A stretch of 64,000 bases of DNA, from positions 124,001-188,000 of the forward strand of contig NZ_NWSQ01000007.1 in assembly GCF_002531725.1 (NCBI RefSeq), in the 5' to 3' direction. A program made the position numbers and the translations under genes. Below, one piece after another: positions 20,110 through 29,087 of the stretch. This stretch comes from Rhizobium sp. L43. GTDB lineage: Bacteria; Pseudomonadota; Alphaproteobacteria; Rhizobiales; Rhizobiaceae. Below the pieces are notes generated by a model that made no database searches, was not told the DNA's origin, and saw only the letters and a program-made list of their open reading frames with translations. How positions within the stretch are numbered: position 1 is the stretch's first letter; each line of letters begins with the position of its first letter.

Positions 20110-20349
20110 ATGCACGACGCCGCCGAAGCAACGCTCACACCGAAAAGTGACGAAGAGCTCAAGGAGCTGGTATCGCTCGCCAGGCTGGTCGCCTATGCCA
20201 GAGAAAACGCCAGAGACCTGAACGCCGAATTCTCTGCCTATTGCCTGGACCTGGCGCTCGGCGCCCTGCTGCAGGACCTCGACAGAAGCGGCGTGTCCTT
20301 TTCCCAAGAAAGCGGCCAGGACGGTTACCTGCTCGGCACGCGGCACTGA
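20110..20349 (+). CDS. Small conserved-type hypothetical protein
   Basis: 79-aa acidic, helical protein (DEELKELVSLARLVAYARENA and LDLALGALLQDLD). No signal or membrane segment and no known domain. It has an A-G-rich leader (GGGGAATTCCAAAG) before the ATG and sits alone between the BTAD regulator and repABC. Codon use looks like its neighbours, so I treat it as real. Function unknown. Confidence 0.65.
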   Translation: MHDAAEATLTPKSDEELKELVSLARLVAYARENARDLNAEFSAYCLDLALGALLQDLDRSGVSFSQESGQDGYLLGTRH

Positions 20350-20657
20350 GCGGCCGTCGCTGTCGGCGCCTCGCCGTTGCCGGTCCACCTCAGGCAACCG
20401 GCACATATCGATATTTCCATTCCCGCTTTTCCGATCGGCTATGCTGCCGATGCGGTCCTGTTTCGCCGATTCGGCCGGTAAATCGTGGTTTGGCGCGCTG
20501 ACAGCGCCCCCGGCGGCATGTCCAAGCCTTTGAAAAAGATTGGACAACCCAGCGGTAGGGTCTTGTTAACCCTATTTGCCTTGCCACTCTTCCAGAATCG
20601 GCGCTAAATGCGCTTTCAAAGCTCGCAGGGCTTTTAAATCGCATTTTCGAGATTTCC
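20350..20657 (+). promoter_or_regulatory. repABC upstream control region
   Basis: A 308-base gap before repA, where repABC operons carry their main promoter and the operator bound by RepA and RepB. Two inverted repeats are visible: GGCGC-N7-GCGCC at 20492-20508 and TAGGGT-N7-ACCCTA at 20556-20574. TTGAAA at about 20530 may be a -35 box. Which repeat is the operator is inference. No parS-like palindrome is seen on this side. Confidence 0.5.
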
Positions 20658-21872
20658 ATGAATATGGCACCGCAGATAGAAAAAGCAATTTCCGATGTCG
20701 ACCAGTTGATCATTGGTCAGGCACAGGAACTATCCGACAAGCTGAAGCAGCATCGGCTCGAAATGTTCCCGCCGCGCGCGCTGAAGGGACTGCGGGAATT
20801 TCAGCTTGCCGAAGTGGCGCGTTTTCTCGGCGTGACCAGCGGCTATCTTCGCAATCTGTCGCTGGAAGGCAAGGGTGCCCTTCCTCAGGTCACACCGTCG
20901 GGCCGTCGATCCTATACGGCGGAGCAGATGGAGGAGATGCGTAGCTTTCTGGAGCACAATGCCCGCGCCGGAACACATTATATGCGCCATCGCCGCGGCA
21001 ATGAGCATCTGCAGGTCGTCGCCGTCGTCAATTTCAAGGGCGGCAGCGGCAAGACGACGAGTGCCGCGCATCTTGCCCAGCACCTTGCCTTGACCGGTCA
21101 CCGTGTCCTTGCCGTCGACCTCGACCCGCAGGCGTCTCTCTCTGCCATCCACGGCTTTCAGCCTGAGTTCGACGTCAACGAGAATGAGACGCTCTACGCC
21201 GCCATCCGCTATGACGATCAGCGGCGGCCGCTCAGAGAGATCATCCGGCCGACGAATTTCCCGAACTTGCATCTGGTGCCGGGCAATCTCGAGCTGATGG
21301 AATTCGAGCATGATACGCCGCGCGTGCTTGCTCAAGGCAAGGCCGGCGACTATGGGCGCGTCTTCTTCGCGCGGCTGGACGAGGCGCTGTCCTCGGTCGC
21401 CGACGATTACGATGTCGTTATCATCGACTGCCCTCCCCAGCTCGGATTTTTGACGATGAGCGCCATTTGCGGCGCAACGGCGGTTCTGATCACCGTTCAT
21501 CCCCAGATGCTCGATGTCATGTCGATGTGCCAGTTCCTGCAGATGCTCGGCGAGGTGCTGAATACGCTGAAAGGCGCCGGCGGCGACATGAACCTCGACT
21601 GGCTGCGTTATCTCGTGACTCGCTACGATCCGCAGGACGGGCCTCAGACGCAGATGGTCGCCTTCATGCGCTCGATGTTCAAAAACCATGTGCTGACCAA
21701 TCCGATGTTGCGCAGCGTGGCGATCTCCGATGCGGCGATGACCAATCAGACGCTTTACGAGGTCGAGCGGAGCCAGTTTACCCGCGCCACCTATGACCGC
21801 GCCATGGAGGCGATGGATGCCGTCAACAATGAGATCGGCGATCTCATTCACAAGGCCTGGGGGCGGAAATGA
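20658..21872 (+). CDS. repA: Plasmid partitioning ATPase RepA
   Basis: 404-aa ParA-type ATPase for active partition of the replicon; with RepB it also represses the operon. An N-terminal helix-turn-helix lies at about residues 48-72 (LAEVARFLGVTSGYLRNL). The deviant Walker A motif KGGSGKTT is at 127-134, the second conserved segment AVDLDPQAS follows and Walker B is VVIIDCPPQLG. The length matches known RepA proteins. It is first in repABC; parS lies in the 42-base gap after it. A second ATG at 20664 is a possible start. Confidence 0.97.
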   Translation: MNMAPQIEKAISDVDQLIIGQAQELSDKLKQHRLEMFPPRALKGLREFQLAEVARFLGVTSGYLRNLSLEGKGALPQVTPSGRRSYTAEQMEEMRSFLEHNARAGTHYMRHRRGNEHLQVVAVVNFKGGSGKTTSAAHLAQHLALTGHRVLAVDLDPQASLSAIHGFQPEFDVNENETLYAAIRYDDQRRPLREIIRPTNFPNLHLVPGNLELMEFEHDTPRVLAQGKAGDYGRVFFARLDEALSSVADDYDVVIIDCPPQLGFLTMSAICGATAVLITVHPQMLDVMSMCQFLQMLGEVLNTLKGAGGDMNLDWLRYLVTRYDPQDGPQTQMVAFMRSMFKNHVLTNPMLRSVAISDAAMTNQTLYEVERSQFTRATYDRAMEAMDAVNNEIGDLIHKAWGRK

Positions 21873-21879
21873 GCGAGAA

Positions 21880-21895
21880 GTTTACTGCGGTAAAC
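21880..21895. promoter_or_regulatory. parS partition site 1
   Basis: Perfect palindrome GTTTACTGCGGTAAAC apart from the central bases, matching the repABC parS pattern GTT-N4-GC-N4-AAC to which RepB binds. It lies in the repA-repB gap and is an exact copy of the site at 21962, including four bases to its left (AGAA). Confidence 0.9.
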
Positions 21896-21914
21896 CGAGG
21901 CAAGGAGCGGGCTG

Positions 21915-22967
21915 ATGGCGCGTAAGAATCTGCTTTCCGGCCTGATGGACGATTCCAAGAAGTTTACTGCGGTAAACAATGAGGACGAAGCCCTCCATAG
22001 GGACGAGAGACAGCAGATCACCTATAAGGGGATCGGCGCTCTCGGTGCCGTCACACGCAGTATCGATGCGCTGGCTGCTAAGGCGGATGCGGCCAAAGTG
22101 ATCGAAGAGAAGCTGGCGACCGGTGAGACGGTGATTGATCTCGACCCTGCCTTGATCGAAGATTCCTTCGTGACGGACCGGCTCGCCCATACCGACGAAC
22201 AGTTTCGCGAATTGGTCGAGGCGATCCGCCTGCGTGGCCAGGATTCGCCGATCCTCGTTCGCCCGCATCCTGAGAAGGACGGCCGCTATCAGATCGCCTT
22301 CGGTCACCGTCGCGCCCGGGCCGCCAAAGAACTCGGCAGATCTGTCCGCGCCGTGGTCAAGAAGCTCGACGATCGCGACCACGTCATCGCGCAGGGCCAG
22401 GAGAATTCGGCGCGCGCCGATCTCTCCTTCATCGAGAGGACGATGTTCGCCGACAAACTCGACAGGTTGGGTTTCGACAGGGAAACGATCATGTCGGCGC
22501 TCAGCGCCGACAAGACGACGGTTTCCAAGATGCTGTCCGTCACCAAGCGGATCCCAGCCGAAGTCCTGACGGCGATCGGTGCGGCAAAGACCACCGGCCG
22601 CGACCGTTGGCACGATCTTTCGGTAAAATTCGAGACCGAAAACATCTCCGCTCGGGCGATCGAGTTCAGCAGATCGGCGGAATTCGAGACGGCGGAGCCC
22701 GATGCCCGCTTCGATATGCTGGTCGCCTTCATCGGCAGGAGGCAACAGTCGGCGGCATCCCTAGCCGCGCTTCAGCCCGCAGCTCGCGCTTGGCAGCGCA
22801 AGGACGGCGCGGTCAAGGCGAAGATCAAGGATGACGGGAAACAGTTCACCATCGCGCTAAAGGCGGAAAAGGCGTCGGCCTTTGGAGCCTATATCGCCAG
22901 CAATCTGGATCGCCTCTACGAGGCGTTCGAGAAGACACAGGATTTGACGAAGAACGGAGATCAATAA
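21915..22967 (+). CDS. repB: Plasmid partitioning protein RepB
   Basis: 350-aa ParB-family protein that binds parS and loads a partition complex. The N-terminal part has QDSPILVRPHPEKDGRYQI and the CTP-binding motif GHRR at residues 130-133, followed by the second conserved box ENSARADLSFIE. A helix-turn-helix for parS recognition follows near residues 175-200 (MSALSADKTTVSKMLSVT). A parS copy lies inside codons 16-21. The start has a good AAGGAG at 21902-21907. It is the second gene of the repABC operon. Confidence 0.97.
   Translation: MARKNLLSGLMDDSKKFTAVNNEDEALHRDERQQITYKGIGALGAVTRSIDALAAKADAAKVIEEKLATGETVIDLDPALIEDSFVTDRLAHTDEQFRELVEAIRLRGQDSPILVRPHPEKDGRYQIAFGHRRARAAKELGRSVRAVVKKLDDRDHVIAQGQENSARADLSFIERTMFADKLDRLGFDRETIMSALSADKTTVSKMLSVTKRIPAEVLTAIGAAKTTGRDRWHDLSVKFETENISARAIEFSRSAEFETAEPDARFDMLVAFIGRRQQSAASLAALQPAARAWQRKDGAVKAKIKDDGKQFTIALKAEKASAFGAYIASNLDRLYEAFEKTQDLTKNGDQ
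21962..21977. promoter_or_regulatory. parS partition site 2, inside repB
   Basis: Identical to site 1 (GTTTACTGCGGTAAAC) and 82 bases downstream, within the coding sequence of repB, where it is read as part of KKFTAVNN. The two copies share 20 identical bases. Confidence 0.88.
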
Positions 22968-22970
22968 GCA

Positions 22971-23022
22971 AAAGAAAAGGCCCCCGAACGTTGCCGTCGC
23001 GGAAGCCCTCTCTGATCTAGAC
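22971..23022 (-). ncRNA. Counter-transcribed RNA (ctRNA/incA) controlling repC
   Basis: Small antisense RNA in the 149-base repB-repC gap, as in other repABC plasmids, where it limits RepC synthesis and causes incompatibility. Read on the minus strand, the end is a stem-loop (GGCTTCCG at 23007-23000 pairing with CGGGGGCC at 22986-22979, two G-U pairs) followed by TTTTCTTT, a typical intrinsic terminator. The start near 23022 is placed about 7 bases after the -10 box, giving about 52 nt. The 5' end is inferred. Confidence 0.85.
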
Positions 23023-23028
23023 ACCCAG

Positions 23029-23057
23029 AGAATCACATTTCCGCGAATCATAGTCAA
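23029..23057 (-). promoter_or_regulatory. Promoter of the ctRNA
   Basis: Read on the minus strand: -35 TTGACT (23057-23052), a 17-base spacer and -10 GATTCT (23034-23029). The spacing is ideal and the -35 is close to consensus, as expected for a constitutive antisense RNA. Confidence 0.75.
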
Positions 23058-23116
23058 GAGTCTTTGGCACCGAATTTGGTGAGCCGTGATCTTTTGCCTT
23101 GAAGAAGGCAAAGAAA

Positions 23117-24487
23117 ATGGAAAGCGGAAGTGTGACGACGCCCTTTGGGCGGCGGCCGATGACGCTTGGCATGTTGGCAAGCCAAGCGTCGGCTCGAAAA
23201 ATCGAGCCCGGCCAATCAATTGACAAATGGAAGCTCTATCGTGCTCTGTGCGAGGCTAGGCCGATGCTCGGGGTCACCGATCGGGCGCTCGCCATCCTGA
23301 ACGCCTTGCTGAGCTTTTATCCGAAGGGAGAGATCTCCGAGGACAACGGGCTTGTGGTGTTTCCGTCCAATGCACAGCTCTCCTTGCGCGCCCATGGAAT
23401 GGCGGAGCAGACGATCCGCCGCCACCTGGCGACGCTGATCGAAGTCGGGCTGCTGATCCGCAAGGACAGCCCGAACGGCAAGCGTTACGCCCGCAAGGAG
23501 CAGGGCGGCGAACTCCGCGAGGCATTCGGTTTCTCGCTGGCGCCGCTGCTTGCGCGCGCCGAGGAGATCGAGCGGCTGGCAGCGGAAGTGGCCGCGGAAC
23601 GATTGCATCTGCAACGGCTCAGAGAGCGCCTGACGCTTTGCCGGCGCGACGTCGCCAAGCTCATCGAGATGGCATTGGAGGAGGGTGCTGCCGGCGATTG
23701 GAGCAGGATCCATCTGCATTTCCGCGATGTCGTTGAGCGGTTGCCGCGGTCGCCGTCCGCCGAACAGGTCGCCGCGGCGCTCGGCGAATTGGAGATGCTG
23801 CGCGAGGAGATCGTCAATCAATTGGAAATGCAGGTTAAAACTCAAAATCAAAGCGGCAATGCCCAACATTCTGAGCGGCACATACAGAATTCAAACCCAC
23901 ATTCCATTACTGAACTTGAACCAAGCTTCGAACCGAAGCAGGGCGCGACAGTGGATGATCGATCGGCAGATCGGGCCGAGCCGATAGGCCGAGGAGGGAA
24001 AAATGAAGAGGAGAACGGGCATGTCCCAGCCGCAAGATCTGCCTCCGCTGCCAATAGCGCGCTGAAATCCTTCCCGCTGGGGCTGGTGCTGCAGGCCTGC
24101 CCTGAGATCGCTGCCTATGGACCCCAGGGCTCGGTCGGCACTTGGCGCGATCTGATGGCGGCGGCCGTGGTCGTCCGTTCGATGCTCGGCGTCAGCCCGT
24201 CGGCCTATGAGCAGGCCTGCGAGGTCATGGGGCCCGAAAATGCCGCCACCGTCATCGCCTGTGTCCTCGAAAGGGCAGGGCACATCAACTCCGCCGGCGG
24301 TTATCTCCGCGATCTGACACGCCGTGCCGAAAGAGGGGAATTTGCTATCGGACCGATGCTGATGGCCCTTGCCCGGACCAATGCCGCAGAGAGGCAAGAC
24401 AGGATGAAGCTACCTTCGCAATCTTTCCAAACGAAACTGTCATGGTTAATGAAATGTAACGGAAATGAAGGGGGAGATAACTTCTGA
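23117..24487 (+). CDS. repC: Replication initiator RepC
   Basis: 456-aa initiator protein needed for replication of repABC plasmids. The start MESGSVTTPFGRRPMTL is typical of RepC; the ATG at 23117 is chosen over a TTG at 23099 because GAAGAAGG precedes it at a suitable distance. The N-terminal DNA-binding domain (about 1-250) has SNAQLSLRAHGMAEQTIRRHL, and the C-terminal domain (about 290-440) has ACPEIAAYGPQGSVGTWRDL and GYLRDLTRRAERGEF. The two are joined by a hydrophilic, AT-rich linker. It is longer than the roughly 400-440 aa usual for the family, mainly in this linker. Expression is held down by the ctRNA upstream. Confidence 0.96.
   Translation: MESGSVTTPFGRRPMTLGMLASQASARKIEPGQSIDKWKLYRALCEARPMLGVTDRALAILNALLSFYPKGEISEDNGLVVFPSNAQLSLRAHGMAEQTIRRHLATLIEVGLLIRKDSPNGKRYARKEQGGELREAFGFSLAPLLARAEEIERLAAEVAAERLHLQRLRERLTLCRRDVAKLIEMALEEGAAGDWSRIHLHFRDVVERLPRSPSAEQVAAALGELEMLREEIVNQLEMQVKTQNQSGNAQHSERHIQNSNPHSITELEPSFEPKQGATVDDRSADRAEPIGRGGKNEEENGHVPAARSASAANSALKSFPLGLVLQACPEIAAYGPQGSVGTWRDLMAAAVVVRSMLGVSPSAYEQACEVMGPENAATVIACVLERAGHINSAGGYLRDLTRRAERGEFAIGPMLMALARTNAAERQDRMKLPSQSFQTKLSWLMKCNGNEGGDNF
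23830..23945. other. Probable origin of replication inside repC
   Basis: In repABC plasmids studied so far the origin lies within repC, in an AT-rich stretch of the linker region. Here the sequence from about 23830 to 23945 is clearly richer in A and T than its surroundings and carries short A-runs (TTAAAACTCAAAATCAAA). Boundaries are estimates. Confidence 0.6.
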
Positions 24488-24657
24488 TTGGGGGCTTCTC
24501 GCTTTGAGATCACGGGGTTAGATACCGCGCATACAAGGGACAGATCGGTGATCAGCCAAGCCCGACTATAGAGAAATCACGATATCCTGCAGTTGACGCG
24601 AAACGCGTTTTGACGATACGGCAGGGCGATGGCGAGGCAAGGGAAGAGCTGCGGAAG

Positions 24658-25224
24658 ATGGGGTTGAAACGGGCGGTGGATTTTTTTCTGGCTGTCGTTG
24701 CGTCGGTAATCCTGCTTGTTCCCATCCTTATTGTCGCTCTTTGCGTCCGCCTTACCTCGCCGGGACCGATCCTCTATTGGTCAAAACGTGTCGGCCGTTT
24801 CAATCAGATCTTCCTGATGCCGAAATTCCGCAGCATGCGCGTCGACACGCCGACGGTCGCTACGCATCTGCTCGAAAATCCGGACCGGTTTTTGACCCCC
24901 ATCGGCTCGTTTCTGCGCAAATCCAGCCTCGACGAGCTGCCGCAACTCTGGTGTATTCTCAAGGGGAAAATGAGTTTCGTCGGCCCCCGGCCGGCGCTCT
25001 ACAATCAGGATGATCTGATAGAGTTGCGGACGGCCCATGGCGTCGACACGCTCCTGCCCGGATTGACGGGGTGGGCGCAGATCAACGGCCGCGACGAGTT
25101 GCCGATTCCGGAGAAGGTGAAATTCGACGTCGAATATCTCGAGCGGCGTTCATTCGGCTTCGACATGCGCATCCTGTTTCTGACCGCAGAGAAGGTCATA
25201 CGCCGGAAGGGAATACGGCATTAA
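24658..25224 (+). CDS. Sugar transferase (undecaprenyl-phosphate glycosyl-1-phosphate type)
   Basis: 188-aa member of the bacterial sugar transferase family that starts a polysaccharide repeat unit on undecaprenyl phosphate at the inner membrane. One N-terminal membrane segment (FFLAVVASVILLVPILIVALCV) is followed by the catalytic region: PKFRSMRVDTP, SSLDELPQLWCILKGKMSFVGPRPA in two conserved blocks, and GLTGWAQINGRD. The ATG at 24658 gives the usual short form; a TTG at 24610 in the same frame would add 16 residues. The next gene encodes a nucleotide-sugar dehydratase, so both probably serve one surface polysaccharide. Confidence 0.88.
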   Translation: MGLKRAVDFFLAVVASVILLVPILIVALCVRLTSPGPILYWSKRVGRFNQIFLMPKFRSMRVDTPTVATHLLENPDRFLTPIGSFLRKSSLDELPQLWCILKGKMSFVGPRPALYNQDDLIELRTAHGVDTLLPGLTGWAQINGRDELPIPEKVKFDVEYLERRSFGFDMRILFLTAEKVIRRKGIRH

Positions 25225-25346
25225 GCTACCTACTTCTGATAGATAAGCGGTGCGGAAGACCTTGATTTCCGATTATTTCAGTTGCGCTCATTGCAGAAAG
25301 CGACAAGAAGGTGGTTGTCTGTTGATCTGCGAGACGCTGGTAAGCA

Positions 25347-27341
25347 ATGCCTGAAAATTCTCCCTCTGAGACACGGCGCTCAGGATGGTTCTTAGTGCCG
25401 ATGCAAGCGCTCGTCGCCCCTTTGCTGGCGATGCCGCGGGTTGCCAAACGCGCTCTGGCTTTGCTGGTGGATTCCAGCTTTTGTGTTCTGACGATCTGGC
25501 TGGCCTATTGCTTCCGGCTGAACGAATGGACGGTGCTGACCGGCGTCCAGTGGCTGCCGGTCCTCGTGTCGTTGTGCATGGCACTTCCGATCTTCATCGT
25601 CATGGGCATGTATCGGGCGATCTTCCGTTACGCCAATCTCGCTGCTTTCATTACTGTTCTGAAGGCGATTGCGATCTACGGCTTCGCCTTCATGACGATA
25701 TTTACGGCGCTCAGCGTCCCGGGTGTTCCGAGAACCGTCGGTATTCTCCAGCCCTTCCTGCTGCTGATTGGGATCGGTCTGTCGAGAATAGGTATCCGCT
25801 ACTGGCTCGGGGATGCCTACCAGCGGATCCTTCACAAAAATACCCTCGCGAAGGTGCTGATCTATGGGGCAGGGAAGGCCGGCCGGCAACTGGCCGCTGC
25901 CTTGGTCAACAGTGCCGAACTCAATGTCGTCGGCTATCTGGATGATGATCCGCGCCTCAAGGGCGGCGTCATGGGTGGCTTGCCGATCTACGACCCCTCG
26001 GATCTTCCGGTGCTTACCGAAGCGCTTGGGGTGCACAATGTGCTTCTTGCTCTTCCATCGGCATCGCGGCAGCGGCGCAACGAAATACTGGAGCATATCC
26101 GCAAAGCCAGGGTGAATGTTCGCACATTGCCGGACCTCACGGCGCTCGCTCAGGGACGAGTCGCCGTTTCCGACATTCGTGAGCTGGAGATCGAAGATCT
26201 GTTGGGCAGGGAAGCGGTCGCGCCGCGGCAGGAACTGCTCGACAAGGCAATGCGCAACAAGGTGGTGATGGTCACGGGTGCGGGCGGTTCGATCGGCGGC
26301 GAGTTATGCCGGCAGATCCTGCGCAACGAGCCTTCCAGTCTGATCCTCCTCGATCAGAACGAGTTTGCGCTTTACAATATCGATGCCGAATTGCGGAAGC
26401 TCGCCGAACTGTACGAACATGAAAATCTGCAGATCGTACCGATCCTCTGTTCCGTCCGCGATCAGGATCGCATGGAGCATATCATGCAGAGCTGGCGACC
26501 GCAGACGCTCTATCATGCCGCCGCCTACAAGCATGTGCCCCTTGTCGAACATAATGCCGTGGAAGGCATCAAGAACAATGTCATGGGGACGCTGGTCACC
26601 GCCCGCGCGGCGCATAAATGCGGCGTCTCGAATTTCGTGCTGATCAGCACGGATAAGGCCGTGCGACCGACAAATGTGATGGGCGCCAGCAAGAGGCTGG
26701 CGGAGATGGTTCTGCAGGCGCTTGCAGCAGACCTGACGACCGACAGAATACGAACGAATTTTTCCATGGTCCGCTTCGGAAATGTCCTCGGCTCCTCCGG
26801 GTCCGTCGTGCCGCTTTTCAGGCAGCAGATCAAGGACGGCGGCCCCGTTACGCTGACGCATCCCAACATAACCCGCTATTTCATGACGATTTCGGAAGCC
26901 TCGCAGCTCGTCATACAGGCAGGCGCGATGGCCGAGGGCGGCGATGTGTTCCTGCTCGATATGGGAGAGCCGGTTCGCATTGCCGATCTTGCCCGCAAGA
27001 TGGTGGAGCTTTCCGGGTTGGCCGTCCGCGACGAGAACAACCCCGAGGGGGATATCGAGCTTTCCGTTACCGGTCTCAGGCCCGGCGAGAAGCTCTATGA
27101 AGAACTGCTGATCGGGGACAATCCGGAAACAACCGAACATCCCCGGATCATGAAAGCGCGTGAAGATTTCTTATTGTGGCCGGAGCTTTTGAAAAAGCTC
27201 AACGCGCTCAATGCCGCATTGGCTCGGAACGATATGCTCGCCGCACGTGCGACATTGGCGGAGCTTGTTTCCGGCTATTCGTCAACGGGTGAGGTCTCGG
27301 ATCTCGCTTTCACCGGCGCCGAAACCAATACAGCCGCCTGA
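25347..27341 (+). CDS. Membrane nucleotide-sugar 4,6-dehydratase (WbpM/CapD-like)
   Basis: 664-aa inner-membrane enzyme of the long polysaccharide-biosynthesis class, making a 4-keto-6-deoxy sugar nucleotide such as that from UDP-GlcNAc. Four N-terminal membrane segments (about 25-160) lead to a first Rossmann domain (VLIYGAGKAGRQLAAAL) and a second SDR domain (VMVTGAGGSIGGELC). The SDR catalytic Tyr is replaced by Met in TDKAVRPTNVMGASKR, as in WbpM and relatives, with the Lys kept. YHAAAYKHVPLVEHN is the typical substrate loop. The length agrees with WbpM and differs from short FlaA1-like forms. Confidence 0.93.
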   Translation: MPENSPSETRRSGWFLVPMQALVAPLLAMPRVAKRALALLVDSSFCVLTIWLAYCFRLNEWTVLTGVQWLPVLVSLCMALPIFIVMGMYRAIFRYANLAAFITVLKAIAIYGFAFMTIFTALSVPGVPRTVGILQPFLLLIGIGLSRIGIRYWLGDAYQRILHKNTLAKVLIYGAGKAGRQLAAALVNSAELNVVGYLDDDPRLKGGVMGGLPIYDPSDLPVLTEALGVHNVLLALPSASRQRRNEILEHIRKARVNVRTLPDLTALAQGRVAVSDIRELEIEDLLGREAVAPRQELLDKAMRNKVVMVTGAGGSIGGELCRQILRNEPSSLILLDQNEFALYNIDAELRKLAELYEHENLQIVPILCSVRDQDRMEHIMQSWRPQTLYHAAAYKHVPLVEHNAVEGIKNNVMGTLVTARAAHKCGVSNFVLISTDKAVRPTNVMGASKRLAEMVLQALAADLTTDRIRTNFSMVRFGNVLGSSGSVVPLFRQQIKDGGPVTLTHPNITRYFMTISEASQLVIQAGAMAEGGDVFLLDMGEPVRIADLARKMVELSGLAVRDENNPEGDIELSVTGLRPGEKLYEELLIGDNPETTEHPRIMKAREDFLLWPELLKKLNALNAALARNDMLAARATLAELVSGYSSTGEVSDLAFTGAETNTAA

Positions 27342-27431
27342 GACATCGATCATCCTGCGCTGAATTCAATAGACCAGGATCTCGTTCGAAAACCGCTCAT
27401 ACTTTCGGCATCATGCTCTTGGTGCCAAACG

Positions 27432-28706
27432 TCAGTTGCGAACAACGGGCGCAAAGCCTGTGCTGCCGCGATCCACGCAAATAAGGGCGACCAGATAGGC
27501 AAAGATCGGATCCAAGGCCTTCTGATTGAACATGATGCCAAAGCTGCCGGTTATGACATAGCTGCTGACAAGCAGCAGAGCGAGCGCAATGGCTAAGTCC
27601 CGGCCCGGCCCAGCTTCCTTTCTCCACGCGCCTATCACGGGTGTGGCGAGCATCATCGAAAGCGCTGCAATGCCGAAAATGCCGGCGTCGATTCCTGCGG
27701 TGAGAAAACCATTGTGGACATGCGAATAGGTCAGTTGCGGCCTTATGCTATCGGGCAGCTCTGCCAGCACCGAAGCCATCCGGTTTTGCGGGCCATACCC
27801 TGTCAACGGGTCCTTGCTGATCGCCGATACGGCACCCTTGTACAGAGCGAACCGCGCACTCAGCGACGTGACTTCGCCGTCGCTGCGTTCGAGCGATGCC
27901 ATATTTTCCTGCAGCGCCTCGATGCGATGGAGGATTTGGCCGCTGCCGAGAGCAATCAGCCCGGCAAACAGCAAAGAGCCGGTGATGGCGAGGCTGCGCA
28001 AACTCAGATGGAAGCTGTGTTTGCGGAAGTACCAGAGAAAGATGACGATATGAATGGGTATGACCAGCCAGGCCGAGCGCGTTCCGGAAAGCAGGACGCA
28101 GCCCAGACCGGCAGCATATCCCAGTATGGCAATTCTTTGCTCGACACTCTTGGGTGATTGAACGTTCAGAAGCGCAATACCGCCGAAAAGAACGCCAATC
28201 ACGCCCAGCAGTGCAGCGTTCGAGGTCCCCGCCTCTGCCCTCTCCATCAGAAACAGGATCTGCAGCAGACTAAAGAGGAAGGTAATGATCATGCCGATAC
28301 CGGCGCCGAGGATAAACAGCGGCACGAGGCTGCCATCGGGAGATTGGCGCATTCGCGGCAATATCAGCCAGACCGAAAAGAACGGCAGCAGCCGGAATAT
28401 CCAGTCCAGTTCTTCGGAGTAGGGCGGATTGATGAATATGCTTGCGATCATCACCAGCGGGTAGATCGACATGCCGATGGTAACCACCCGGTCGGATCTC
28501 GACAGGTTCAAGGCAAGCCGGCCTGTCGCCAGACAGTAGATGCCCCACACCATCGATGCCAGAAGGATGAACGAGTTAAAGTTCGGCGAAAGTCCGGGAA
28601 GGATTGCAAAGACAAAGACCGCCATGCGGTTGGTTCGATCGCGTGCGCTTCCCGCCCCACTGTCGGGATGAAGCAGTACCATCTTCAGTTGTCTGAGGTA
28701 TTTCAC
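27432..28706 (-). CDS. O-antigen ligase family protein
   Basis: 424-aa polytopic inner-membrane protein with about 11-12 hydrophobic segments. The segment LLSGTRSAWLVIPI and the periplasmic HVHNGFLTAGIDAG, with the active-site His, are typical of Wzy_C proteins, that is O-antigen ligase or polymerase. It converges on the dehydratase gene with a 90-base gap, where no clear terminator was seen. Together with the sugar transferase it points to lipopolysaccharide or exopolysaccharide synthesis. Ligase versus polymerase cannot be decided from sequence. Confidence 0.85.
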   Translation of the reverse strand: MKYLRQLKMVLLHPDSGAGSARDRTNRMAVFVFAILPGLSPNFNSFILLASMVWGIYCLATGRLALNLSRSDRVVTIGMSIYPLVMIASIFINPPYSEELDWIFRLLPFFSVWLILPRMRQSPDGSLVPLFILGAGIGMIITFLFSLLQILFLMERAEAGTSNAALLGVIGVLFGGIALLNVQSPKSVEQRIAILGYAAGLGCVLLSGTRSAWLVIPIHIVIFLWYFRKHSFHLSLRSLAITGSLLFAGLIALGSGQILHRIEALQENMASLERSDGEVTSLSARFALYKGAVSAISKDPLTGYGPQNRMASVLAELPDSIRPQLTYSHVHNGFLTAGIDAGIFGIAALSMMLATPVIGAWRKEAGPGRDLAIALALLLVSSYVITGSFGIMFNQKALDPIFAYLVALICVDRGSTGFAPVVRN

Positions 28707-29087
28707 TTGCCGATCCTGACCATGCCGATGCCGTCTCGCTAAGGATCGTGGTCACGGCTGTCAAGCCGGGGATTGCGTGCAATCTATGGCTTTATCCGTC
28801 GTGGTATTCCAGCAACAGGATCTTCGGACGGACGTGGTTCTATGAAAGGACGGGATGCGACACAAGGCCAGCTTCAGCAGTAAACACGTCTGAGGTGCAG
28901 GTTTAGCTCGCAGGTTTGATCGTCGAGCAAGTGTTTTTGGCAGGAGCTCGCCGAGCGCGGTGTCACGCCCGGGGATCGAAGGGCGGCTGCGAAGCACTGA
29001 CGAAATGATGCGATAGGCCGCGTCGAGACGACCGCTGGGGGGCGCCACAGATGTTTAATTCGGCGAGCCGCTCCTTGAATGTCACCG
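28707..29087. other. Intergenic region, no gene recognised
   Basis: 381 bases upstream of the ligase gene. A 95-codon open frame on the minus strand (28761-29048) is Cys/Arg/Ser-rich and without a ribosome-binding site, so I do not accept it. No inverted repeat of note was seen. Confidence 0.4.

Noticed and set aside
28761..29048. 95-codon minus-strand gene
   Set aside because: Cys/Arg/Ser-rich composition, no ribosome-binding site and no recognisable motif.
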